A stretch of 64,000 nt of DNA from Neoactinobaculum massilliense (GTDB taxonomy: Bacteria > Actinomycetota > Actinomycetes > Actinomycetales > Actinomycetaceae). Made by a program: the position numbers and the translations under genes. The DNA lies in contig NZ_UWPE01000001.1 of assembly GCF_900604955.1 (NCBI RefSeq), positions 1,240,001-1,304,000 on the forward strand, read 5' to 3'. The notes beneath the pieces were generated by a model. The model was given only the letters and a program-made list of their open reading frames with translations, made no database searches and was not told the DNA's origin. This document shows, one piece after another, positions 57,688-64,000 of the stretch; the stretch's first letter is position 1; each line of letters begins with the position of its first letter.

Positions 57688-58443
57688 CTAGTTGAGAACG
57701 CGAATGTAGGTGGGCGAACCGTAAACCGGGCCCTCGTAGGTGCCAGCAGAGGGGTTGCGGGCCGCAATGTGCTGCCCATTACCCGTATAGATGCCGACGT
57801 GCCCCGGCCAGTACACCAGATCGCCCGGCTGAGCCTCAGCCGCCGAAATCCGTACGCCGGAGGCAGCCTGCGCGCCAGAGGTGCGCGGCAGGCTGATACC
57901 CGCAGCAGCGAATACGTAGGCGGTGAAGCCGGAGCAATCAAAGCCGGCCGGCGTGGTGCCGCCGTGGACGTACGGCGAGCCGGAGAGCGAGCGCGCAATC
58001 GCCACAATCTGCGCGCGAATGCCGGAAGCAGCCACCGTGGTGGTGGGAGCGGCGGCAGTCGCGGTCTCCGTGGACTGCGTATCAGCCGTCGTGTCCGCGG
58101 CAGTTGCGCGTGCGGTGGTGGCGGTTGCCGTATTCGCGGTGGCCGGGGTCTGCACCGCGGTGGTGACCGGCTCGGAGACCTTAATGTCCACCGAGGCAAG
58201 CTTCCACTCCGTGGACTGCGCCTTGACGGCAGAAGAGCCATTCGATTCTGCCGTGGCGGAAGCCGGCACCTGGGACGCCGTGGGAGTGGGCGCCTGCGCC
58301 TTATCAAGTTCAGTTGCGCTGGCATTCGGCACTACCGTGCCAACCAGGGTTCCCAGAGCTAGCGCAGCGAAAAAGCTACGCCCAGCGGGAGATGAGATGG
58401 CGCTCTTCAACGCGTCTTTCTCAGCGGCGCGACGTCCCGTCAT
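57688..58443 (-). CDS. Secreted NlpC/P60 (C40) peptidoglycan hydrolase
   Basis: A 251-residue exported cell-wall hydrolase. A Sec-type signal (SFFAALALGTLVGTVVPNAS, ATE after cleavage) leads to a ~90-residue Ala/Thr-rich linker and a C-terminal C40 domain: nucleophile Cys in GFDCSGFTAYVFAAAG, His in WPGHVGIYTG and a polar third residue in HIAARNPS. It should cut D-Glu to diamino-acid bonds in stem peptides during division. AACAGGAGTAGATCC precedes the ATG. The promoter has MtrA-like direct repeats. A strong terminator follows. Confidence 0.92.
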   Translation of the reverse strand: MTGRRAAEKDALKSAISSPAGRSFFAALALGTLVGTVVPNASATELDKAQAPTPTASQVPASATAESNGSSAVKAQSTEWKLASVDIKVSEPVTTAVQTPATANTATATTARATAADTTADTQSTETATAAAPTTTVAASGIRAQIVAIARSLSGSPYVHGGTTPAGFDCSGFTAYVFAAAGISLPRTSGAQAASGVRISAAEAQPGDLVYWPGHVGIYTGNGQHIAARNPSAGTYEGPVYGSPTYIRVLN

Positions 58444-58493
58444 GGATCTACTCCTGTTGCTCTACGTATCCGACCTATGTGAGCATAACGGAC

Positions 58494-58521
58494 CGTTACC
58501 CGAATGTCACGATTTTGTAAC
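58494..58521 (-). promoter_or_regulatory. Triple direct repeat resembling MtrA boxes
   Basis: On the minus strand GTTACA, GTGACA and GTAACG occur at exact 11-bp steps, 51 to 78 bases before the NlpC/P60 start. MtrA, the response regulator that controls cell-wall hydrolase genes in actinobacteria, binds GTAACA-like hexamers repeated about one helical turn apart. Confidence 0.6.
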
Positions 58522-58654
58522 AATATGTGGACAGCCGTGACCTGCCGCCTTTTGTTGATATCTCGGCGCCCTGCTTCGCTCGCACACAAACCGTGATGTT
58601 CTACACAGAAAGAGCGAACCTGTCACGCCGCCGATTCACCCGCCGGCGCCAAAC

Positions 58655-59359
58655 CTACGCATGCACGAAAAGGTGCGCGGTCATCCAGTCACCGATCCGT
58701 ACGCCTTCGGAGTGATATGCGTCGCCCTCCCGCACGCACAGCGTCACCACATCGCCGTCGCTACGTATTTCTATACGTGCACCCGGGATCACCCCGGCGG
58801 CGGCCAACGCGCGGAGTATGTGGCCGTCCGTCTGGAGCACCTCCCCGATGCGCGCCAGTGTCGCTTCGCCGCCATCCGGCGTCCGCTTAAGAAATCCACG
58901 CACGCTGTCTAGCTGCATCGCCCGCGCCGCCTGCGCTCCCGGACCGGCCGAATCCGCCGCCGGAATCGGATTCCCATATGGGTCCACACCCGTCTTCACC
59001 AGCAAAGCCAGCCGCTCTTCAACGGCCCGGCTCATCACGTGCTCCCATCGGCACGCCTCATCGTGCACCTGATCCCAGGGCAGTCCCACCACATCAAGCA
59101 GCAGCCGCTCCGCCAACCGATGCTTACGCATCACCTCGGTGGCCTCACGCCGCCCCACCGGAGTAAGCCGAATGGTCCGCGCCCCGTCGAGGGCCACCAG
59201 TCCATCACGTTCCATACGCGCCACCGTTTCGGAGACCGTGGGCTTGGACTGATCCAACCGCTCTACCAGCCGCGCGCGAATTGGGCGGATACCCTCCTCT
59301 TCGAGCTCATACACAGCTTTGAGGTACATCTCGGTTGTATCCACAAGGTCCGTGCTCAT
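58655..59359 (-). CDS. DtxR/IdeR-family metal-dependent regulator
   Basis: A 234-residue iron- or manganese-dependent repressor. The N-terminal winged helix (LKAVYELEEEGIRPIRARLV, QSKPTVSETVARMERDGL) is followed by the dimerisation/metal domain with HRLAERLLLDVVGLPWDQVH and DEACRWEHVMS (metal ligands Glu, Cys, His, as in DtxR), and by an SH3-like domain (IPGARIEIRSDGD). GGAGGAGG precedes the ATG. It probably regulates iron genes elsewhere; no iron box is visible in this window. Confidence 0.93.
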   Translation of the reverse strand: MSTDLVDTTEMYLKAVYELEEEGIRPIRARLVERLDQSKPTVSETVARMERDGLVALDGARTIRLTPVGRREATEVMRKHRLAERLLLDVVGLPWDQVHDEACRWEHVMSRAVEERLALLVKTGVDPYGNPIPAADSAGPGAQAARAMQLDSVRGFLKRTPDGGEATLARIGEVLQTDGHILRALAAAGVIPGARIEIRSDGDVVTLCVREGDAYHSEGVRIGDWMTAHLFVHA

Positions 59360-59372
59360 CCGCCCTCCTCCA

Positions 59373-59428
59373 ACGACGCCGTCCGCAGCGCGGCACTAGC
59401 TTCCGTCACGTTGTGCGCACGGCGTCGT
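59373..59428. repeat. Inverted repeat in the dtxR promoter region
   Basis: ACGACGCCGT and its complement ACGGCGTCGT form 10-bp arms 36 bases apart, 14 bases upstream of the dtxR start. The arms are again the recurring ACGACGCCG motif. It could form an operator or a hairpin in the leader. Confidence 0.65.
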
Positions 59429-59523
59429 GGGACCGCATACGCCTGACCGCACCCGCTCACCGTAGCAATTACGGCACAAAATCTGTTGCTAAAACGCTGG
59501 ACTGTTGCGAGCTATTCCTCGGG

Positions 59524-60984
59524 TTAGCTACGCGAGGCCGCACCACCGGAACCATCGTCAGGATGCGGCCGGGCGGCGTCGTCCGGACCGCCCTGCCCAC
59601 TCCCACGCGAGGTATCCATCCCGGCGCCATCACCATGCCCGGCACCTGTCCCAGTACCCGTTCCATCGTTGCCGCGCCCCGCAGCGTGAACTTCGTGATG
59701 CTCGAGGGGCCCCAGAATTTCCACCTCGAAGGGGTGCCGGATACGGTAATGAATCTCGAGATTCCACATGCTGCGGCCCAGAATGTAGGAAACACCCACG
59801 GCCAGGAACGCGGCAAATGCACCCAGCGCTGTCCCCCAGCGCGCGCCGCACGCCTGCGACACCCAGCCGATGAGGAGCGAGCCGAGCGGCGTAACCCCCT
59901 GAAGCACCGTCTGGTAGAGGGAGACCACGCGGCCGCGTACCTCCGGCCCCACACTCATCTGAATCCCCGTATTCGCGGACGTGAGTGCCAGCACCATGAA
60001 GAAGCCGATGGGCACCACGGTCACGCAGTAGGCGATAAATGTTGGAGCAATGGCGGACAGCCCGGTGGCGATACCCAGGCCCAAGCATGCCCACACCACG
60101 GCGCGCACGCGCGGCTGCTTAGTCACGCGCGCACTCACCACGGCGCCGGAGAACGAACCGATGGCCACAATGGAGCCAACCGCACCGAATTGTCCCGCAT
60201 TCTGCCCAAACACGGCACGCGACATGTTGGCGGTAGTGAGCGGCGTGTTCATGGCGAGCATTGAGGTGAGGCCCACCACAAAGAAGATGATCATGAGGTC
60301 CCCACGCCGATTCACGTAGCGAACGCCATCCATAATGCCCTGCAGCGTGGACACCTTTTTTTCGGGCTTCTTCCCGGCTAGGCCGGTGGGATAGTACTCG
60401 TCGGCACGGAGGATGAACAGCGCGGACATGGTCACCAGGAACACGGCCCCGGTGAGCATGAATACCCACCCGGTACCGATCTCCGCAATGAGGAGGCCGG
60501 CCAGTCCCGGGCCCACCAGGCGCGCCAGATTGAAGGACATGGAGTTGAGCCCCACCGCGTTCGGCAGGTAGCGCGCCGGCACCAGTTCCGTGATGAATAC
60601 GAGCCGGGGCGGATTATCAATCGAGGCAACCGCGCCCAGCAGCAGCGCGAATACACACACCCAGGCGATCGACGCCAGATTAAAGAGCACCAGAAGGCCC
60701 AGCCCCACCCCCAGGAGCAACTGGGCCAGCTGGGTGAGAATGAGGAGCTTGCGTTTATCCACCCGATCCGCGAGGGATCCGCCCAACGGCATAAGAAATA
60801 TGGTGGGAAGGAATTGAAGCGCCGTTACCAGCCCCACCCAGAACTGGTTATTATTCGTGAGGTCCGCCAGCACCAGCCAATTCTGCGCAATTCGCTGCAT
60901 CCATAGGCCCGTATTTGCGACCAGAGCAGAGAAGAACCAGACTCTATAGTTAAAGTACTTCAGGCTGGCGAATGTGCGCCCCAC
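59524..60984 (-). CDS. MFS transporter (MFS_3 / EntS-like)
   Basis: A 486-residue 12-helix major-facilitator protein of the MFS_3 type. NYRVWFFSALVANTGLWMQR and IAQNWLV are the first-helix signature of EntS-like exporters; ALQFLPTIFLMPLGGSLADR follows with the D-R motif A. The C-terminal ~60 residues are a Gly/Asp/Ser-rich disordered tail. Relatives export siderophores, drugs or macrolides. A GTG preceded by AGGGAG decides the start; another GTG lies 11 codons upstream. It is 164 bases from dtxR on the same strand, so iron control is possible. Confidence 0.83.
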   Translation of the reverse strand: MGRTFASLKYFNYRVWFFSALVANTGLWMQRIAQNWLVLADLTNNNQFWVGLVTALQFLPTIFLMPLGGSLADRVDKRKLLILTQLAQLLLGVGLGLLVLFNLASIAWVCVFALLLGAVASIDNPPRLVFITELVPARYLPNAVGLNSMSFNLARLVGPGLAGLLIAEIGTGWVFMLTGAVFLVTMSALFILRADEYYPTGLAGKKPEKKVSTLQGIMDGVRYVNRRGDLMIIFFVVGLTSMLAMNTPLTTANMSRAVFGQNAGQFGAVGSIVAIGSFSGAVVSARVTKQPRVRAVVWACLGLGIATGLSAIAPTFIAYCVTVVPIGFFMVLALTSANTGIQMSVGPEVRGRVVSLYQTVLQGVTPLGSLLIGWVSQACGARWGTALGAFAAFLAVGVSYILGRSMWNLEIHYRIRHPFEVEILGPLEHHEVHAAGRGNDGTGTGTGAGHGDGAGMDTSRGSGQGGPDDAARPHPDDGSGGAASRS

Positions 60985-61162
60985 GAGACTCCCTTTCAGA
61001 GGACTACGCGCCGGCACTGGCCGGTATGTGCGCTCAGCCTATCAAGGGCTTCGGGCTCCGATTGCGAGATGTCCAGATTGCGTACGAACGAATTCTCGAC
61101 GACGCCGAAGGTCCGCGTCGCATCGAGCGGCGGCACACTGCGTGGTAAAGGGGAAGCGCAAG

Positions 61163-61186
61163 CGGGCGCGCCTTCCGGCGCGCCCG
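61163..61186 (-). terminator. Terminator-like hairpin after the NCS2 permease
   Basis: On the minus strand CGGGCGCGCC pairs with GGCGCGCCCG (10 bp) around GGAA and is followed by CTTGCGCTTCCCCTTT. It lies 13 bases after the stop codon. Confidence 0.65.
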
Positions 61187-61198
61187 GTCACCCCGCTA

Positions 61199-62653
61199 CT
61201 AGCCCACCAGTGCATGCTGGATCGGATCCAGCATGAAGTAGACAACAAAGAACGCGGCGGTAATCCAGAACAGTGGATGCACCCGCTTCGCCTTACCGGT
61301 GATCGCCGCCAGAATGACGTGCATGATGAAGCCCACACCGATGCCCACGGTGATTGAGTAAGCGAAGGGCATGAAGGCAATGGTGAGGAAGGCCGGAACG
61401 GCCGCGGCAATATCCTGCCAGTCAATATCCACAACGGACCGCATCATGAGGAAGCCGACCGTCACCAGGGCGGGCGCAGCCGCCTCATTGGGCACCAGGC
61501 CCACGATGGGCGCCAGGAACATGGACAGAAGGAAGAAGATACCCGTAAACACGGAGGCGAGGCCGGTGCGGGCGCCGTCGGCCACGCCGGTGGAGGATTC
61601 CACAAACGCGGTGTTGGAGGATACGCCGCCCATGCCACCGGCCAGCGCGGAGAGCGAATCAACCAGCAGAATGCGGCCCGTGTTCTCAGGATTGCCGTTC
61701 TTATCGAAGATGTTTCTCTCGCGGGCCACGCCCACCATTGTTCCCATGGTGTCGAAGAAGTCCGCGAGCATGACGGAGAAGGTCAGCACAACCACGGCCA
61801 CCACACCGAGGCGCTGGAACGGACCCACAATGGAGAACTGACCGAGCGTAGAGAAATGGGGGAGCTGAACCGGGCTGCCCTGAATTGCCGGCGCATTGGA
61901 CGCCCAGCCGGCGGGGTTATCGTCACTGATCGGAGAGAGGTGTGCCACGGCCTGCACAATCACGGCCAGCACGGTGCCGGTGGCGATGCCAATGAGAATG
62001 CCGCCGGGAATATTACGGGCGAAGCACATGACGGTCACGATGAACGCGATGACGAATACCAGCAGTGGCCAGGACCCGAGCGAACCGTTAATGCCGAAGC
62101 TGAGCGGGGTACCGCCGCCGGTACGCACCAGTCCAGAATTGACCAGGCCCACCAGGGTGACGAACAGTCCAATGCCCACGGAAATGGCCGTGCGCAGGTA
62201 TTTGGGAACGGCGCGGAAAATGGCCTCGCGCAGGCCGGTCAGTACCAGCAGGGTAATGACAATGCCCTCGAGGACGATGATGCCCATGCCGTCCGCCCAC
62301 GTCATTCCGGGCAGCTTGACGATGGTGTAGGCCACCACGGAGTTGAGGCCCAGGCCCGCGGCCATGACCAGCGGGAAGTTTGCGTAGGCACCCATAAAAA
62401 TTGTCATGACGCCGGCTACCAGGGCCGTGCCCGCCGCCACCGCTGGAATATTCGGGCCGCTGGTGCCGCCGCCCAGGTAGGCGCCGGTGGAATCCGTACC
62501 GGACAGGATGATCGGGTTAAGAACCAGAATGTAGGCCACGGAGAGGAAGGAGACGAATCCGCCGCGCAGTTCCCGCGCCACGGTGGTGCCCCGCTCCTCA
62601 AGTTTGAAATACCGCGCGAGCCGCGATGGGCTCGAAGTGGACGTACTCAACAT
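61199..62653 (-). CDS. NCS2 purine permease, AzgA-like
   Basis: A 484-residue permease for guanine/hypoxanthine-type purines. LARYFKLEERGTTVARELRG is the AzgA-branch N-terminus; MAAGLGLNSVVAYTIV, NTAFVESSTGVADGARTGLA with the conserved Glu, and FLAPIVGLVPNEAAAPAL follow in order. I used the ATG giving MLSTSTSSP, which gives the usual family length; a frame up to 41 codons longer exists (GTG at 62776). GGAGG lies only one base before this ATG, so the true start needs mapping. A hairpin stands just upstream. Confidence 0.85.
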   Translation of the reverse strand: MLSTSTSSPSRLARYFKLEERGTTVARELRGGFVSFLSVAYILVLNPIILSGTDSTGAYLGGGTSGPNIPAVAAGTALVAGVMTIFMGAYANFPLVMAAGLGLNSVVAYTIVKLPGMTWADGMGIIVLEGIVITLLVLTGLREAIFRAVPKYLRTAISVGIGLFVTLVGLVNSGLVRTGGGTPLSFGINGSLGSWPLLVFVIAFIVTVMCFARNIPGGILIGIATGTVLAVIVQAVAHLSPISDDNPAGWASNAPAIQGSPVQLPHFSTLGQFSIVGPFQRLGVVAVVVLTFSVMLADFFDTMGTMVGVARERNIFDKNGNPENTGRILLVDSLSALAGGMGGVSSNTAFVESSTGVADGARTGLASVFTGIFFLLSMFLAPIVGLVPNEAAAPALVTVGFLMMRSVVDIDWQDIAAAVPAFLTIAFMPFAYSITVGIGVGFIMHVILAAITGKAKRVHPLFWITAAFFVVYFMLDPIQHALVG

Positions 62654-62667
62654 GCCTCCAGTACGGC

Positions 62668-62686
62668 CTCCCCGACCCTCGGGGAG
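62668..62686 (-). promoter_or_regulatory. Hairpin just upstream of the NCS2 start
   Basis: CTCCCCGA pairs with TCGGGGAG (8 bp) around a 3-base loop, and the RNA then runs through GGAGG into the ATG. Folding may limit ribosome access. The remaining gap to 62922 contains AT-rich promoter sequence but no recognised purine riboswitch. Confidence 0.45.
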
Positions 62687-62922
62687 CACCAGCGTGGACT
62701 CTCGGACGCGTGGAACGCCCAGGCGCCGAAGAATCGGCTCGCCCACTCTGCAAGTTTCAAGCTTCATCCGCGTCACGGCAAGTTAATGTCCACCATTTGA
62801 CACGCACACGCTCACATTTGGGTCACATAGCGAGATTCCCGCGGTTTTGCGCAGTGGGGGTGGGTATTTTCACAACCGTCGACGCCGCGGCCCAAACGTA
62901 CCCGCACCGACGTCGTTACAGA

Positions 62923-64000
62923 CTACGGCACCGTCGCAACCACCACGCGCGCCACCCCGCGCAACGCGGCCACGCCGTCAGCATCGGGGATGAATAACGC
63001 CTGCCCCGCGTTGAGGTAAACACGCTCACCGCCGGCAAATACCTGGGTGGCACCCTCAAGACACACGAGCGTGCGCGGACCACGGGAACGCAGCCGCACC
63101 GTGGCGGTGGCATCCGTAAGCACAACGGACGAAAGCTCAAACTCATCCACCGGCGCGTAGAACGTGGACACCTCGGGGCTCATACGCTCGGGCGCAATGC
63201 GGATTGGCGGAGCCGCGGAATCATCCATAATGCGAAGCAGCTCGGGCACGTCGATGTGTTTTGCCGTGAGGCCCGCGCGCAGCACATTGTCCGACGTCGC
63301 CATGATCTCCACAGCTATGCCACGCAGATAGGCGTGCACCGTTCCCTCGGGAATAAACAGCGCCTCGCCGGGCCGGAGGGACACGGGGTTAAGCAGCAGG
63401 GAAGCAATAACACCCGGATCATTCGGATAGCGCCCGGCAATGTCAATGGCGATGCGGTCCGCACGCGGGGAGGGCGAATCACCGCGGGCAAGCCGGCGCT
63501 CGCACGCCGTCACCACCTGCGCAATCTCGGAGGCTTGAGGGCGGGTGGCCGCGGAGAGCAGGTGACGGAAAATGCCCGCCACCCCCACTTCGGCCAGGAG
63601 GCCGTGCAGCCGATCCGCCACGGGAACATGGAGCGTACCGAGGATCTCGGCAATCCGGTGCACCGTGCGGAAACCCGCGAGCGCCTCGAACGGCGCCAGC
63701 GCGAAAGCCAGTTCCGGCTTGTGATTGCGATCCCTGTAGGAGCGTTCTCGGGCCGTCCGCGGAATGCCCGCCGCCTCTTCTCGGGCAAAGCCCGCTTCCG
63801 CCTGTGCCACGCTGGGATGCACCTGGAGTGAAAGCGGCTGGGCCGGCGCGATGAGCTTGAGGAGATACGGCAGGGCACCGCCGCGCTCCGCCGCTACCGT
63901 GCCGCCCAGTGCCTCGGTCGGGTGGGCGGCTACGTAGTCAATGAGAAGCGCAGCGCCCGTGACGGAACCGGCCGCATCCGGAGTGACCGGTTCCGTTCCG
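62923..64000 (-). CDS. manA: Mannose-6-phosphate isomerase, class I (5' end missing)
   Basis: The gene runs off the right edge of the window. The visible ~358 residues begin beyond 64000 and include GALPYLLKLIAPAQPLSLQV, HPSVAQAEAGFARE with the zinc His, NHKPELAFALAPFEALAGFR, and PGEALFIPEGTVHAYLRGIA with the other zinc ligands, then a C-terminal cupin domain ending VARVVVATVP. The enzyme interconverts fructose 6-phosphate and mannose 6-phosphate, supplying GDP-mannose. The N-terminal metal motif (Q/H) lies outside. It follows no other gene here. Confidence 0.93.
   Translation of the reverse strand, partial: GTEPVTPDAAGSVTGAALLIDYVAAHPTEALGGTVAAERGGALPYLLKLIAPAQPLSLQVHPSVAQAEAGFAREEAAGIPRTARERSYRDRNHKPELAFALAPFEALAGFRTVHRIAEILGTLHVPVADRLHGLLAEVGVAGIFRHLLSAATRPQASEIAQVVTACERRLARGDSPSPRADRIAIDIAGRYPNDPGVIASLLLNPVSLRPGEALFIPEGTVHAYLRGIAVEIMATSDNVLRAGLTAKHIDVPELLRIMDDSAAPPIRIAPERMSPEVSTFYAPVDEFELSSVVLTDATATVRLRSRGPRTLVCLEGATQVFAGGERVYLNAGQALFIPDADGVAALRGVARVVVATVP

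Noticed and set aside
58444-58654. c-di-AMP (ydaO-type) riboswitch before the NlpC/P60 gene
   Set aside because: Such genes often have one, but the conserved core elements are absent and the MtrA-like boxes imply a short leader.
59360-59523. Iron box for DtxR autoregulation
   Set aside because: No 19-bp TTAGG-type palindrome could be found in the gap.
62654-62922. Purine riboswitch before the NCS2 permease
   Set aside because: The three-way-junction consensus is not present; only a simple hairpin is.

Overview
The window comes from a high-GC actinomycete. The indicators are a MutY without a C-terminal NUDIX domain, a MshA/MshB-like pair, ThrE, a DtxR regulator, the 5-FCL / FmdB / SAF / MscL neighbourhood, very high third-position GC and several starts that look leaderless. 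The metabolic content (lactate, sialic acid, deoxyribose and sugar uptake) fits a host-associated member of the Actinomycetaceae or a close relative, but the species cannot be fixed from the sequence. I see no CRISPR array, transposase, integrase, prophage or rRNA. All genes are chromosomal in style, and 58 protein genes (two cut by the window ends) plus two tRNAs are called, including one short upstream ORF.

Layout. 1-2.4 kb: the 3' end of radA, a basic membrane-anchored protein and mutY. 2.6-7.5 kb: an L-lactate module (permease lctP, terminator, then lutABC). 7.6-16.6 kb: housekeeping and orphan genes, namely a MetE-like protein, a methyltransferase, an AroP-like permease preceded by a leaderless 47-codon ORF with Trp codons near its end, an SDR, an HTH-less MmyB-type ligand domain with a Cys-rich tail, a HAD phosphatase, OsmC and an aminotransferase. 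16.7-21.3 kb: a complete ABC sugar importer (two permeases, lipoprotein, ATPase). 21.4-26.8 kb: a cluster best read as 2-deoxyribose catabolism (kinase, DUF4432 protein, FucP-like permease, deoC, SorC-family regulator), with a seven-copy octanucleotide repeat inside. 27.1-29.6 kb: an amino-acid permease and a lysophospholipase-like hydrolase.

29.9-31.8 kb is the most island-like segment. A single Schlafen/AlbA_2-HATPase-wHTH protein is bracketed by two nearly identical AT-rich 42-bp direct repeats, each holding four ATAGACA-type boxes. One copy is the gene's own leaderless promoter. 32-34.8 kb: a secreted beta-propeller phosphoesterase with a His-rich tail, then tRNA-Ala(CGC). 35-44.7 kb: conserved actinobacterial genes (moeA, 5-FCL, fmdB, SAF protein, mscL) and a 1514-residue protein with the full architecture of an SF1 helicase fused to a Vsr-like nuclease, but with its motifs eroded. 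44.8-49.9 kb: mshB/mshA-like genes, a TSUP transporter, a ClC-like channel and a thiamine-binding protein.

50-54.1 kb: a sialic-acid operon (esterase, nanA, nanT, nanQ, small membrane protein) with a possible GntR-type site upstream. 54.4-64 kb: a macrodomain protein, thrE, tRNA-Arg(CCT), a universal stress protein, an NlpC/P60 hydrolase with MtrA-like direct repeats in its promoter, dtxR, an MFS exporter, an NCS2 purine permease and the 3' part of manA. Across the window a short motif, ACGACGCCG / ACGACGTCG, recurs in intergenic gaps, several times as a palindrome.
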